Below, in pieces: positions 39,942-49,797 of a stretch of DNA of 64,000 nt. The translations under genes and the position numbers were made by a program. The stretch is from Streptomyces nigrescens. Lineage in GTDB: Bacteria; Actinomycetota; Actinomycetes; Streptomycetales; Streptomycetaceae. Location: positions 6,200,001-6,264,000 of the forward strand of contig AP026073.1 of NCBI GenBank assembly GCA_024349765.1, written 5' to 3'. The notes beneath the pieces are model-generated. The model saw only the letters and a list, made by a program, of their open reading frames with translations. It was not told where the DNA came from and did no database searches. Within the stretch, counting starts at the first letter, position 1. Every line of letters starts with the position of its first letter.

Positions 39942-42386
39942 GTGACCGCCGCCCCACCGCCGTCCCGCCCCACCCCTCCCGACCCCGCGTCCCCACCGGA
40001 CAGGGCCGCCGAGAGCGCGACCGGGGCCGCCGCCCCCGGCCCCGGGACCGCGGCCCCCGGCAGCCGCGGCGCCCCGGCGTCCGGCACCCGTCCGCCCGCG
40101 CCCCGGGAGGCGGCCGCCGCACCCGGCGACCGGCCGGCCCGGGCGGCCGCCGCCGCGGCCGGTGCGGCACGGCCCGGCACCGGCGGCCGCGGAGTACGGG
40201 CCGCCACCCCGCTGTCGGACGAGGACCGCGGCCGGCTGCTGGCCGGCGCGCACCACGACCCGCACGCGCTGCTCGGCGCCCACCCCGTGCGCGGCGGGCT
40301 GCTCATCCGTACGCTGCGGCCGTTCGCGAGCGGTGTCACCGTCCTGGCGGACGGGCTGCGCGCCGAACTGCACTCCGAGGGCGACGGGCTGTTCGCCGGT
40401 GTGCTGCCGCTGCGCACCGTCCCGGAGTACCGGCTGCTGGTCGACTACGGCGAGAGCACCGCGACCGTGCACGACCCGTACCGCTTCCTGCCCACGCTGG
40501 GCGAACTCGACCTGCACCTGTTCGGCGAGGGCCGGCACGAGCAGCTCTGGCGGGCGCTGGGCGCCCACGTCATGGACCACCAGGGCGTGACCGGCACCCG
40601 CTGCACCGTCTGGGCGCCCAACGCGCAGGGCGTCCGCGTCGTCGGCAACTTCAACTACTGGGACGGCACCGGCCATCCGATGCGGTCGCTGGGTTCCTCC
40701 GGTGTCTGGGAGCTGTTCCTGCCGGACCTCGGCGAGGGCGAGCTGTACAAGTTCGAGATCACCCGGCCGGACGGCTCGCGGACGGTGCGCGCCGACCCGA
40801 TGGCCCGCCGGACCGAGTGCCCGCCCGCCACCGCCTCGGTCGTGCACACCTCGCGCCACCGCTGGCAGGACGACGACTGGATGGCGCGGCGCGGCCAACG
40901 GCCCGTCCACCAGGCGCCGTTCTCCGTCTACGAGGTGCACCTGGCGTCCTGGCGCCCCGGCCTCACCTACCGGCAGCTCGCCGCGCAGCTGCCGGCCTAC
41001 GTCAAGGACCTGGGCTTCACCCACGTCGAGTTCATGCCGGTCGCCGAGCACCCCTTCGGCGGGTCCTGGGGCTACCAGGTGACCGGCTTCTACGCGCCCA
41101 CGGCCAGGATGGGCACGCCGGACGACTTCAAGTTCCTGATCGACGCCCTGCACCGGGCGGGCATCGGCGTGCTGATGGACTGGGTCCCGGCGCACTTCCC
41201 GCGCGACGACTGGGCGCTGGCGGAGTTCGACGGGCGGCCGCTGTACGAGCCGCAGGACCCGTCCCGGGCCGCGCACCCCGACTGGGGCACCCTGGAATTC
41301 GACTACGGCCGCACCGAGGTCCGTAACTTCCTGGTGGCCAACGCGGTGTACTGGTGCGAGGAGTTCCACATCGACGGGCTGCGGGTGGACGCGGTCGCCT
41401 CGATGCTCTACCTCGACTACTCCCGCGAGGACGGCGGCTGGACCCCGAACGTCAACGGCGGCCGGGAGAACCTCGACGCGGTGGCCTTCCTCCAGGAGAT
41501 GAACGCCACGGTCTACCGCCGCTGCCCCGGCGTCGTCACCATCGCCGAGGAGTCCACCGCCTGGGACGGCGTCACCCGCGCCACCCACCACGTCGGGCCC
41601 GGCGGCTTCGGCGGCCTGGGCTTCGGCCTGAAGTGGAACATGGGCTGGATGCACGACTCGCTCGGCTACGTCTCCAAGGAGCCGGTGCACCGCAAGTACC
41701 ACCACGGCGAGATGACCTTCTCGATGATCTACGCCTACTCCGAGAACTACGTGCTGCCGATCTCGCACGACGAGGTGGTGCACGGCAAGCAGGCGCTGGT
41801 GTCGAAGATGCCCGGGGACTGGTGGCAGCAGCGCGCCAACCACCGGGCGTACCTGGGCTTCATGTGGGCGCACCCGGGCAAGCAACTCCTCTTCATGGGG
41901 CAGGAGTTCGCCCAGGGCGCGGAGTGGGCGGAGCGCCACGGCCCGGACTGGTGGCTGCTCGACCCGTCGTACGAGGCCGAGCCGGACCACCGGGGCGTCC
42001 GCGATCTGGTCCGGGAGCTGAACCGGCACTACGCCGCGACCCCGGCGCTGTGGGAGCGGGACACCGAACCGGCCGGCTTCCAGTGGATCGACGGGGACGC
42101 GAGCGAGGACAACGTCTTCTCGTTCCTCCGCTTCGCCGCCGACGGTGCCCCGCTGGTGTCGGTCACCAACTTCTCGCCGGTCGTGCGGCACGGGTACCGG
42201 ATCGGCGTCCCGGACGACGTCCCGGCCTGGCGCGAGGTGCTCAACACCGACGCGGCGCGCTACGGCGGCAGCGGGGTGGCCAACCCCGATCCGCTGAAGA
42301 CCGAAACGGTGCCCTGGAACGGGCGGACCAGCTCCGTCCCGCTGGTGCTGCCGCCGCTGGCCACGATCTGGCTCCGGCCGGCGTAG
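39942..42386 (+). CDS. glgB: 1,4-alpha-glucan branching enzyme
   Basis: An 814-residue GH13_9 branching enzyme that adds alpha-1,6 branches to the GlgE-built glucan. The first 85 residues are Pro/Ala/Arg-rich and look disordered. They are followed by two N-terminal beta-domains ([28 protein letters not shown]) and the barrel with nucleophile in [18 protein letters not shown] (Asp near 483), acid in [12 protein letters not shown] (Glu near 536) and [15 protein letters not shown] 39942 follows GAGGAGG. It probably forms a unit with mak (90-base gap). The tail region is longer than E. coli GlgB (728) because of the N-terminal extension. Confidence 0.95.
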   Translation: MTAAPPPSRPTPPDPASPPDRAAESATGAAAPGPGTAAPGSRGAPASGTRPPAPREAAAAPGDRPARAAAAAAGAARPGTGGRGVRAATPLSDEDRGRLLAGAHHDPHALLGAHPVRGGLLIRTLRPFASGVTVLADGLRAELHSEGDGLFAGVLPLRTVPEYRLLVDYGESTATVHDPYRFLPTLGELDLHLFGEGRHEQLWRALGAHVMDHQGVTGTRCTVWAPNAQGVRVVGNFNYWDGTGHPMRSLGSSGVWELFLPDLGEGELYKFEITRPDGSRTVRADPMARRTECPPATASVVHTSRHRWQDDDWMARRGQRPVHQAPFSVYEVHLASWRPGLTYRQLAAQLPAYVKDLGFTHVEFMPVAEHPFGGSWGYQVTGFYAPTARMGTPDDFKFLIDALHRAGIGVLMDWVPAHFPRDDWALAEFDGRPLYEPQDPSRAAHPDWGTLEFDYGRTEVRNFLVANAVYWCEEFHIDGLRVDAVASMLYLDYSREDGGWTPNVNGGRENLDAVAFLQEMNATVYRRCPGVVTIAEESTAWDGVTRATHHVGPGGFGGLGFGLKWNMGWMHDSLGYVSKEPVHRKYHHGEMTFSMIYAYSENYVLPISHDEVVHGKQALVSKMPGDWWQQRANHRAYLGFMWAHPGKQLLFMGQEFAQGAEWAERHGPDWWLLDPSYEAEPDHRGVRDLVRELNRHYAATPALWERDTEPAGFQWIDGDASEDNVFSFLRFAADGAPLVSVTNFSPVVRHGYRIGVPDDVPAWREVLNTDAARYGGSGVANPDPLKTETVPWNGRTSSVPLVLPPLATIWLRPA

Positions 42387-42400
42387 GTGTTCCTGCTGAC

Positions 42401-42442
42401 GGCGAAGGGGCGGGCGCCGCGACCGGCGTCCGCCCCTTCGCC
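42401..42442. terminator. Convergent terminator glgB/dctA
   Basis: A 13-base perfect stem, GGCGAAGGGGCGG / CCGCCCCTTCGCC, with an inner CGCC/GGCG pair in the loop, lies between the facing glgB and dctA stops, so it can serve both. Confidence 0.75.
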
Positions 42443-42459
42443 CCTGCTGCGGCCGTGGA

Positions 42460-43875
42460 TCAGACCGTGGCGGACTCCTTCGTCCCGCCGTCCCGGGGGC
42501 CGGCGACCGTGGCCGGCGGCGCCGGGGCCGCGGCCGGGCCGTGCGCGTCGACGGACAGCGTCTTCTCGTCGAACGGGATCCGGCCGGCCAGCACCTCGGC
42601 CGCCCGGGCCTGGTCGATCTCCTTGGTCCAGGTCCCGATGAGCACGGTGGCGACCGCGTTGCCGGCGAAGTTGGTCAGCGCCCGGGCCTCGCTCATGAAG
42701 CGGTCGATGCCGACGATCAGGCCGACGCCGTCGACCAGTTCGGGGCGGTGCGACTGCAGCCCGCCGGCCAGCGTGGCCAGGCCCGCGCCGGTGACGCCGG
42801 CGGCCCCCTTGGACGCGATGATCATGAAGACCAGCAGCGAGATCTGCTGTCCGAGCGCGAGCGGCTTGCCCATCGCCTCGGCCACGAACAGCGAGGACAT
42901 CGTCAGGTAGATCGCGGTGCCGTCGAGGTTGAAGCTGTAGCCGGTCGGGACGGTGATGCCGACCACCGGCTTGCTGACGCCGAGGTGCTCCATCTTCGCG
43001 ATCAGCCGGGGCAGCGCCGACTCCGAGGAGGACGTCGACAGGATCAGCAGGAACTCCCGGGCGAGGTACTTCAGCAGCAGGAAGATGTTGACCCCGGCGA
43101 CCAGCCGGAGCAGCGCGCCGAGCACCACGATCACGAACAGCAGACAGGTGACGTAGAAGCCGACCATGATGATGGCCAGCGACTTCAGCGCGTCCAGGCC
43201 GGTCTCGCCGACCACCGCCGCGATCGCGCCGAAGGCACCCACCGGCGCCGCCCACATGATCATGGCCAGCACCCGGAAGACCAGCTTCTGCAGGTGTCCG
43301 ACGCCGCGCAGCACCGGCTCGCCCGCCGAGCCCAGCGCCTGCAGTCCGAAGCCGACCAGCAGCGCCACCAGCAGCGTCTGCAGCACCTCGCCCTGGGTGA
43401 AGGCGGAGACCAGGGTGGTGGGGATCATGCCGAGCAGGAACTCGGGCAGCGATTCGGCGCTGCCGGAGGTCTGCGCGTGGCCCGCGTGCCGCACGGATTC
43501 GGTCAGGTGCAGCCCGGAGCCGGGCTCCAGGACGTTCCCGACGACCAGGCCGATGGCCAGCGCGACGGTCGACATCACCATGAAGTAGCCGAGGGCCAGT
43601 CCGCCCACCGCGCCGACCTTGGCGGCCTTACGGACCGAGCCGACGCCCAGCACGATGGTGCAGAAGATGACCGGCGAGATCATCATCTTGATCAGGTTCA
43701 CGAACCCGGTACCGAGCGGCTTGAGCTCGACGGCGACACCGGGGGCGGCGAAGCCCACGATGATGCCGAGGAGCACCGCCCCGATCACGGCGATGTAGAG
43801 GAAGTGGGTCCGGTCCCGCTTCGCCGGCGCGGCTTCCTCGGTGGTTGCCCCGGACGGCGGGGTCTGTGCAGCCAC
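42460..43875 (-). CDS. dctA: C4-dicarboxylate:cation symporter, DctA type
   Basis: A 471-residue symporter of the DAACS (glutamate/dicarboxylate) family that takes up succinate, fumarate or malate with Na+ or H+. Seen: FVNLIKMMISPVIFCTIVLG, the serine-rich re-entrant hairpin LSTSSSESALPRLI, the substrate and cation site GYSFNLDGTAIYLT, and the second hairpin IIASKGAAGVTGAG with IVGIDRFMSEARALTNFAGN. A Pro/Ala-rich C-terminal tail follows. GTG 43875 follows GAGGAGGC. It diverges from a CitA/CitB-type two-component pair that very likely controls it, with a large dyad between them. Confidence 0.93.
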   Translation of the reverse strand: MAAQTPPSGATTEEAAPAKRDRTHFLYIAVIGAVLLGIIVGFAAPGVAVELKPLGTGFVNLIKMMISPVIFCTIVLGVGSVRKAAKVGAVGGLALGYFMVMSTVALAIGLVVGNVLEPGSGLHLTESVRHAGHAQTSGSAESLPEFLLGMIPTTLVSAFTQGEVLQTLLVALLVGFGLQALGSAGEPVLRGVGHLQKLVFRVLAMIMWAAPVGAFGAIAAVVGETGLDALKSLAIIMVGFYVTCLLFVIVVLGALLRLVAGVNIFLLLKYLAREFLLILSTSSSESALPRLIAKMEHLGVSKPVVGITVPTGYSFNLDGTAIYLTMSSLFVAEAMGKPLALGQQISLLVFMIIASKGAAGVTGAGLATLAGGLQSHRPELVDGVGLIVGIDRFMSEARALTNFAGNAVATVLIGTWTKEIDQARAAEVLAGRIPFDEKTLSVDAHGPAAAPAPPATVAGPRDGGTKESATV

Positions 43876-43996
43876 GGCTGCCTCCTCGGGTCTACGGTCC
43901 TGCGCCTGATCTGGGGCACCACCCAGGCCGTTCAGGCACTGGGGAGGCTCGGCGCACGATGAGTCCCGGCGACTATGCAGGCCCACTGTGGCGCCC

Positions 43997-44033
43997 GTCA
44001 CCCTTACGTACATTTCGTTCACGTAAAAGTGAC
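43997..44033. promoter_or_regulatory. 37-base dyad between dctA and the CitA/CitB-type pair
   Basis: GTCAC-CC-TTACGT, 11 bases, ACGTAA-AA-GTGAC: both half-sites are complete inverted copies over 11 of 13 positions, centred on 44015. It lies 17 bases before the kinase start and 121 before dctA. Probable binding site of the response regulator on the shared promoter region. Confidence 0.65.
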
Positions 44034-44050
44034 CCGGCAGACTGTTCCGT

Positions 44051-45709
44051 ATGCGACTCCCCCGACCCCGCGGGCCCCGGTGGCCCGGCCGGCTGCGCGG
44101 TCCCCGCAGCCTGGCCGGCCAGCTCTTCGCCATGCAGGTGGTGCTGGTCGCGGTGGTCGTCGTGGGCTGCGCCGTGTTCGCGTACCTCAGCGCCGGGCGG
44201 CAGGCGGAGGAGACGGCGCAGCGGCAGGCGACCGCGGCCGCGACCGCCGTGGCCGATTCCCCGGCCGTGGTGGCGGCGGCCCGCACCGAGGACCCGACGG
44301 CCGCGCTCCAGCCGTACGCCGAGCGGCTGCGGCGCGACGCGGGGGTGGACTTCGTGGTGGTGATGGCTCCGGACGGGACCCGCTGGACGCATCCGGAGCC
44401 GTCCGCGATCGGGCAGAAGTACCTGGGGCACATCGGGCCGGCGCTGCACGGCCGGATCTTCCCGGAGACGCACATGGGGGTGCTCGGCCCGTCCGTACGG
44501 GTGGTCGCCCCGGTCCGCGATCCGCGGGCCGGCGGCCGGATCACCGCGCTGGTCAGCTCGGGGATCACGATCAAGACGATCAGCCGGCAGCTGCGCGAGC
44601 AGGTGCTCGCGGTGGTCGGGGTGGCCGCGGCGGCGCTGGTGCTGGGCGGTGCCGGCACGTACGTGATCAACGCCCGGCTGCGCCGCCACACCCACGGCAT
44701 GAACGCCCAGGAGCTCGGCCGGATGCACGACTACCACCAGGCGGCGCTGCACGCCGTGCGCGAGGGGCTGCTGATGCTGGACGGGCGGCGCCGGGTCGCG
44801 CTGATCAACGACGGCGGGCGGGAGCTGCTGGGCCTGTCCGGGGACGCGGTGGGCCGGGCGGTGACCGAGCTGGGGCTGCCGGAGCCGCTGACCGAGGCAC
44901 TGCGGGAGCCCGGGCCGCGGGTCGACGAGCTGCATCTGACCCGCGACCGGGTGCTGGTGGTCAACTCCGCGCCGGTCTCCGGCGGCGAGCAGCACGGCAG
45001 CGTCGTCACCCTGCGGGACCACACCGAACTCCAGGCGCTCTCCGGTGAGCTGGACTCGGTGCGGGGCTTCGCCGAGGCGCTGCGGTCGCAGGCGCACGAG
45101 GCCGCCAACCGGCTGCACACCGTGGTCTCGCTGATCGAACTGGGCCGGGCCGAGGAGGCGGTCACGTTCGCCACCGCCGAGCTGGAACTGGCGCAGGCGC
45201 TGACCGACCAGGTCGTCGGGGCGGTCGCCGAACCGGTGCTGGCCGCGCTGCTGCTGGGCAAGGCCGCCCAGGCCAACGAGCGCGGGGTGGAGCTGACCCT
45301 GACGCCGGACAGCCGGATCGACGACGGGGTGCTGCCGCCCGGGCTGCCGGCCCGGGACCTGGTGACGATGCTGGGCAACCTCCTCGACAACGCCATCGAC
45401 GCGGCGGCCCCGGGCCCGGAGCACGCCCCGGCCGAGCCGCCGCAGGTGCGGGTCACCGCCCACGCGGACGGCGGCGAGCTGCTGCTGCGGGTGGCGGACA
45501 ACGGGCCGGGGGTGGCCGCGGAGGCCGCCGAGGAGATCTTCCGGCGGGGCTGGAGCACCAAGCAGGGCGCGGCCGGCCGGGGGCTGGGGCTGGCGCTGGT
45601 ACGGCAGGCGGTGCGGCGCAACGGCGGCACCGTGACGCTGGAACGGGCGGCGGAGGGCGGCGCGCGGTTCACCGTGCGGCTGCCGCTGCGGACGGGGGCG
45701 ACGGCATGA
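44051..45709 (+). CDS. CitA/DcuS-family sensor histidine kinase
   Basis: A 552-residue kinase: membrane helix (about 25-48), extracytoplasmic PDC/sCache sensor with DPTAALQPYAERLRRDAGVDF-like start and DGTRWTHPEPSAIGQKYLG, second helix (about 195-215), a PAS domain (LLMLDGRRRVALINDGGREL), then the family's dimerisation motif QAHEAANRLHTVVSLIELG (phospho-His near 349) and an HATPase_c with LGNLLDNAIDAA and GRGLGLALV. The PDC domain in this family binds di- or tricarboxylates. Together with divergent dctA this predicts a dicarboxylate sensor. ATG 44051 lies 17 bases after the dyad. Confidence 0.93.
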   Translation: MRLPRPRGPRWPGRLRGPRSLAGQLFAMQVVLVAVVVVGCAVFAYLSAGRQAEETAQRQATAAATAVADSPAVVAAARTEDPTAALQPYAERLRRDAGVDFVVVMAPDGTRWTHPEPSAIGQKYLGHIGPALHGRIFPETHMGVLGPSVRVVAPVRDPRAGGRITALVSSGITIKTISRQLREQVLAVVGVAAAALVLGGAGTYVINARLRRHTHGMNAQELGRMHDYHQAALHAVREGLLMLDGRRRVALINDGGRELLGLSGDAVGRAVTELGLPEPLTEALREPGPRVDELHLTRDRVLVVNSAPVSGGEQHGSVVTLRDHTELQALSGELDSVRGFAEALRSQAHEAANRLHTVVSLIELGRAEEAVTFATAELELAQALTDQVVGAVAEPVLAALLLGKAAQANERGVELTLTPDSRIDDGVLPPGLPARDLVTMLGNLLDNAIDAAAPGPEHAPAEPPQVRVTAHADGGELLLRVADNGPGVAAEAAEEIFRRGWSTKQGAAGRGLGLALVRQAVRRNGGTVTLERAAEGGARFTVRLPLRTGATA

Positions 45710-45755
45710 GCAGGGCATGCGGGCCGGCCGGCCCGGCCGAGGGAGGTGGGCGGCG

Positions 45756-46436
45756 GTGAGCCCCTTGGACATCCGGGTGCTGGTCGTCGAGGACGATCCG
45801 GTGGCCGCCGACGCGCACGCCCTGTACGTCGGGCGGGTGCCCGGCTTCACCGTGTCCGGCACCGCGCACTCCATGGGCGACGCCCGCCGCCACCTCGACC
45901 AGCACCCGGTCGATCTGCTGCTGCTGGACCTGTATCTGCCCGACGGGCACGGGCTGCAGCTGGTGCGGACGCTGCGCGCGGCCGGGCACGGGGCCGACAT
46001 CATCGCGGTCACCTCGGCCCGCGATCTGGCGATGGTCCGGGAGGGCGTCTCGCTGGGGGTGGTGCAGTACGTACTGAAGCCGTTCACCTTCGCCACGCTG
46101 CGGGACCGGCTCACCCGGTACGCCGAGTTCCGCGCCACGAGCGGGGAGGCCAGCGGGCAGGACGAGGTGGACCGGGCGATCGCCGCGCTGCGCGCCCCGC
46201 GGCCGGCCGCGCTGCCCAAGGGGCTCACCGCGGCCACCCTGCGGGCGGTGACCGATGTGCTGCGGGCCGCCGAGCGCGGGCTGACCGCCGCCGAGGCCGC
46301 CGCCGACGTGGGCATTTCCCGGATCACCGCGCGCCGCTATCTGGAGCATCTGGTGGACGGCGGCCGGGCGGTCCGCGCGCCGCAGTACGGCCAGGTCGGC
46401 CGGCCCGAATTGCGCTACCGCTGGTCGGGCCATTGA
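45756..46436 (+). CDS. CitB/DcuR-family response regulator
   Basis: A 226-residue regulator with a receiver (Asp13-Asp14, phospho-acceptor Asp58 in LLLLDLYLPDG, Lys in YVLKPFTF) and a C-terminal helix-turn-helix (RGLTAAEAAADVGISRITAR, then RYLEHLV) of the CitB/DcuR type. GTG 45756 is preferred because GGGAGG lies upstream and the receiver begins directly after; an ATG at 45717 is weaker. It is cotranscribed with the kinase. Likely targets are the divergent dctA and possibly the sugar-type importer next door, which has a lone TTACGT half-site upstream. Confidence 0.92.
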   Translation: MSPLDIRVLVVEDDPVAADAHALYVGRVPGFTVSGTAHSMGDARRHLDQHPVDLLLLDLYLPDGHGLQLVRTLRAAGHGADIIAVTSARDLAMVREGVSLGVVQYVLKPFTFATLRDRLTRYAEFRATSGEASGQDEVDRAIAALRAPRPAALPKGLTAATLRAVTDVLRAAERGLTAAEAAADVGISRITARRYLEHLVDGGRAVRAPQYGQVGRPELRYRWSGH

Positions 46437-46513
46437 CCCGCTGTGATCGGTGACTTACGTTCAGCGGGCAGCAACCCGTGGTGAGTTGGCCGTGGTCCCG
46501 CAGGAGGTCTGCC

Positions 46514-47878
46514 GTGCGTCCCACCGCTCCGCTGATTCTGCTCGTCGCCGCCGCCGTCGCCGCCGGGACGCTCACCGGCTGCGGCAGCGGGTCCGGGAGC
46601 GACAAGGACACCGTCAAGGTGGCCTTCATCAAGGACACCAACGCCAAGGTCACGGTGCGGGACGACTACATACGCCTGGTGGCCCGGCAGTTCGAGAAGA
46701 ACAACCCGGGCAAGAAGGTCCGGCTGATCCCGATCCAGGCGTCGGAGAACGACTACTACGCCAAGATCCAGCAGATGATGCGCTCCCCCAGGACCGCCCC
46801 CGACCTGGTCTACGAGGACACCTTCCTGGTCAACTCCGACATCAAGGCGGGGCTGCTGCGGCCGCTGGACGCGCAGGTGAAGTCGTGGGCCGACTGGCGG
46901 CAGTTCGAGCCGGCCGCGAAGGCCGCGGCCCGGGGGCAGGACGGTAAGACGTACGGCGTCCCGGACGGTACGGACACCCGCGGCCTGTGGTTCAACAAGA
47001 AGATCTTCCGCCGCGCCGGGCTGCCGGCGAACTGGCGGCCGAGGACCTGGGACGAGGTGCTGGCCGCGGCCCGGACGATCAAGAAGAAGGTCCCCGGGGT
47101 GATCCCGCTGAACGTCTTCACCGGCAAGGGCGCCGGCGAGGCGGCCGTGATGCAGGGCTTCGAGATGCTGCTGTACGGCACGGGGCGGGACCCGCTGTAC
47201 GACCCGGCGGCCAAGAAGTGGGTCACCGGCAGCAAGGGCTTCCGGGACAGCCTGACCTTCATCGACACCGTCTACAAGGAGGGGCTCGGCCCCGAGGTCT
47301 CCGACGCGCTCAGCCCCAACATCCAGACCAATGTGGCCGCCGAGCTTCTCCCCGAGGAGAAGCTGGCGATCGATCTGGACGGCTCGTGGCTGGGCCAGCA
47401 GTGGCAGAAGACCGGCGGCGGCAACCCCTGGCCGCAGTGGTCGACGACGCTGGGCCAGGCGCCGTTCCCCACCCGGCACGGTGGCCCGCCGGGCACGGTG
47501 AGCCTGGCCGGCGGCTGGACCTGGTCGGTGCCGCAGCGGGCCCAACAGCCCGATCTGGCCTGGAAGTTGATCCAGACCTTCCAGTCGAAGGCGAACGCGC
47601 TGGAGTGGTGCGTACGGGGCGCGCAGATCTCGGTGCGCAAGGACGTCGCGACCGATCCGCGCTATCTGAAGTCCGTCCCCGGCATCGGCTTCTTCACCTC
47701 GCTGGTGAAGGTCAGCCGCTTCCGTCCCGCGCTGCCCGAGTACCCGAAGGTCGCGGCGGCGATCGGGGAGGCGATGGAGGCGGTCACCGCCGATGACTCC
47801 TCGCCGGCCGAGGCGGCCAAGGACTACGACGAGGGCCTCGGGTCGATCGTGGACGGCCGGACCGTCGCCCGGCCATGA
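46514..47878 (+). CDS. ABC importer substrate-binding lipoprotein, family 1
   Basis: A 454-residue lipoprotein (signal LILLVAAAVAAGTLTGC, lipobox LTGC) of the family 1 (sugar-type, MalE-like) binding proteins. Characteristic: VKVAFIKDTNAKVTV, DLVYEDTFLVNSDIKAGLLRPLD, YGVPDGTDTRGLWFNKKIF, and GGWTWSVPQ in the second lobe. The ligand is probably an oligosaccharide or disaccharide; it cannot be read further. GTG 46514 follows CAGGAGG; an earlier GTG at 46478 lacks a ribosome binding site and would lengthen the signal peptide. It forms an operon with two permease genes. No ATPase gene is present, so a shared MsiK-type ATPase elsewhere would energise it. Confidence 0.93.
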   Translation: MRPTAPLILLVAAAVAAGTLTGCGSGSGSDKDTVKVAFIKDTNAKVTVRDDYIRLVARQFEKNNPGKKVRLIPIQASENDYYAKIQQMMRSPRTAPDLVYEDTFLVNSDIKAGLLRPLDAQVKSWADWRQFEPAAKAAARGQDGKTYGVPDGTDTRGLWFNKKIFRRAGLPANWRPRTWDEVLAAARTIKKKVPGVIPLNVFTGKGAGEAAVMQGFEMLLYGTGRDPLYDPAAKKWVTGSKGFRDSLTFIDTVYKEGLGPEVSDALSPNIQTNVAAELLPEEKLAIDLDGSWLGQQWQKTGGGNPWPQWSTTLGQAPFPTRHGGPPGTVSLAGGWTWSVPQRAQQPDLAWKLIQTFQSKANALEWCVRGAQISVRKDVATDPRYLKSVPGIGFFTSLVKVSRFRPALPEYPKVAAAIGEAMEAVTADDSSPAEAAKDYDEGLGSIVDGRTVARP

Positions 47879-48795
47879 CCGGCACCGTCGCCGGCGCCCG
47901 GACCGCCGCCCGCGCCCGTACGCCGCGGGCCGTCCCGGTCCGCACCCGGTTGCTGCGCTGGTCGCCGCTCCTCCCGGCCACCGTCCTGCTGCTGCTCTTC
48001 CTGGCCGGCCCGATCGCCTACTGCGTCTACCTCGCCTTCACCGACACCCAGCTGACCGGTCAGGAGTCGGCGTCCTTCGTGGGCCTGGCCAACTTCCGGC
48101 ACGCCTTCGGCGATCCGGGCTTCCGCAACGCGGTGGTGCTGACGCTGGTGTTCACGGTGGTCTCCTCGATCCTCGGGCAGAACACCCTCGGCCTGGCGCT
48201 GGCCGGTCTGATGCGGCGCGCCTCGCGTCCCGTGCGGGTGCTGACCGGTGCCGTGGTGATCACCGCCTGGGTGCTCCCGGAGATCGTCGCCGGCTTCCTG
48301 CTGTACACGTTCTTCGAGCGGCGCGGCACCCTGAACGCGGTGCTCTCCTGGCTCCATCTGCCCACCCAGAACTGGCTGTTCACGCTGCCGATCCTGGCGG
48401 TGTCGTTCGCCAACGTCTGGCGCGGTACGGCGTTCTCGATGCTGATCTACTCCGCGGCGCTGTCCGACATCCCGCCGGAGGTCACCGAGTCCGCCGAGGT
48501 GGACGGCGCGGGCGGGCTGCGCCGGCTGTGGCACATCACGCTGCCGATGATCCGCCGTTCCATCGGCACGAACCTGATGCTCAACACCCTGCAGACGCTC
48601 TCCGTCTTCGGGCTGATCTGGGCGATGACCCGGGGCGGCCCGGGCAACCGCAGCCAGACGCTGCCGGTGTTCATGTACGACCAGGCGTTCCTGAAGTCGC
48701 TGATCGGCTACGGCACCGCGGTGGCACTGCTGTTGCTGCTGGTGGGCGCGGTGTTCGCGGCCGGCTGGCTGCGCCTGATGCGCGAGGAGGTCTGA
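47875..48795 (+). CDS. ABC sugar importer permease, MalF type
   Basis: A 306-residue membrane permease with six helices of the MalF/UgpA class. The conserved EAA loop, which docks the ATPase, is PPEVTESAEVDGAGGLRRLWHITLPMI. The N-terminus is Ala/Arg-rich (about 25 residues) before the first helix. The start overlaps the binding protein stop (ATGA). It forms the membrane channel with the following permease. Confidence 0.93.
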   Translation: MTGTVAGARTAARARTPRAVPVRTRLLRWSPLLPATVLLLLFLAGPIAYCVYLAFTDTQLTGQESASFVGLANFRHAFGDPGFRNAVVLTLVFTVVSSILGQNTLGLALAGLMRRASRPVRVLTGAVVITAWVLPEIVAGFLLYTFFERRGTLNAVLSWLHLPTQNWLFTLPILAVSFANVWRGTAFSMLIYSAALSDIPPEVTESAEVDGAGGLRRLWHITLPMIRRSIGTNLMLNTLQTLSVFGLIWAMTRGGPGNRSQTLPVFMYDQAFLKSLIGYGTAVALLLLLVGAVFAAGWLRLMREEV

Positions 48796-48799
48796 CGCG

Positions 48800-49636
48800 G
48801 TGCCGCTGCCCCTCCCCCGGCGGGTCGTCCGCCGGCTGGCCGCCGACGCCGGGCTGCTGGTCGTCGCGGTGGCGTTCGCCGTTCCGCTGCTGTGGCTGGT
48901 GCTGGCGTCGCTGGACGCGCACGCCACGCTGCGGGTGCGGCCGCCGGCGTCCCCGACGCTGGAGAACTTCTCGGCGGTGCTGACCGACGAGATCACCTTC
49001 ACGCCGATGCTCAACAGCCTGCTGATCTGCGGCGGCGCCACCCTGCTCACGGTGGTCTGCGCGGCGCTGGCCGCCTATCCGCTGTCCCGCTTCCGCTCCC
49101 GCTTCGCCCGCCCGTACCTGCTGACCATCCTGTTCTCGACGTGTCTGCCGATCACCGCGGTGATGGTGCCGGTGTACGGGCTGTTCGTACAGATCAACCT
49201 GATCGACACCCGCTACGGCACCGCGCTGTTCCTGGCCGCGGCCCAACTCCCGTTCGCCGTCTGGCTGATGAAGAACTTCATGGACGGGGTGCCGCGGGCC
49301 CTGGAGGAGGCGGCGTGGACCGACGGCGCGTCGTGGTGGCAGACCCTGCTGCGGGTGATCCTGCCGCTGATGGGACCCGGACTCGCGGTGGTCGCCATCT
49401 ACACCTTCATCATGATGTGGGGCAATTTCTTCGTGCCGTTCATGCTGCTGCTCTCCCCGGAGCAACTGCCCGCCTCGGTCAGCATTTTCAATTTCTTCGG
49501 CAATTACGGGGCCATCGCGTTCGGCGAACTCGCGGCATTCTCCCTCCTTTACTCGACACCGGTCGTGCTGCTGTACGTCCTCATTTCCCGGCGACTCGGC
49601 GGGGGTTTCGCGCTGGGCGGCGCCGTGAAGGGGTAG
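48800..49636 (+). CDS. ABC sugar importer permease, MalG type
   Basis: A 278-residue second permease of the MalG/UgpE class, with the EAA loop PRALEEAAWTDGASWWQTLLRV and six membrane helices. GTG 48800 begins four bases after the previous stop, and the preceding gene ends in GAGGAGGTC, which supplies the ribosome binding site. The last hydrophobic segment ends at GGGFALGGAVKG, as usual for this family. Confidence 0.92.
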   Translation: MPLPLPRRVVRRLAADAGLLVVAVAFAVPLLWLVLASLDAHATLRVRPPASPTLENFSAVLTDEITFTPMLNSLLICGGATLLTVVCAALAAYPLSRFRSRFARPYLLTILFSTCLPITAVMVPVYGLFVQINLIDTRYGTALFLAAAQLPFAVWLMKNFMDGVPRALEEAAWTDGASWWQTLLRVILPLMGPGLAVVAIYTFIMMWGNFFVPFMLLLSPEQLPASVSIFNFFGNYGAIAFGELAAFSLLYSTPVVLLYVLISRRLGGGFALGGAVKG

Positions 49637-49720
49637 TGAAGGAGAGGTGGGCCGGTCGGTGCTGGTGAGCGACCGATCGGCCGGAAATCTTCACGCCCCG
49701 GCCGAGAAAAGCCGACCGGC

Positions 49721-49733
49721 TAGGAGGTTCCTA
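49721..49733. promoter_or_regulatory. Short perfect inverted repeat before the HTH gene
   Basis: TAGGA-GGT-TCCTA, 64 bases before the probable start of the HTH protein. It is a candidate autoregulatory operator for that gene, but short enough to be chance. Confidence 0.3.
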
Positions 49734-49797
49734 CGACTTCCATCCTTGGGTTTCCACACGATAGGTGCGAAGCCACATCGTCACTTACCGTGTGCCG

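Noticed and set aside
49660-49797. Possible tRNA or small RNA before the HTH gene
   Set aside because: No cloverleaf could be folded and no CCA-like end is present; only a short TAGGA/TCCTA repeat is there.
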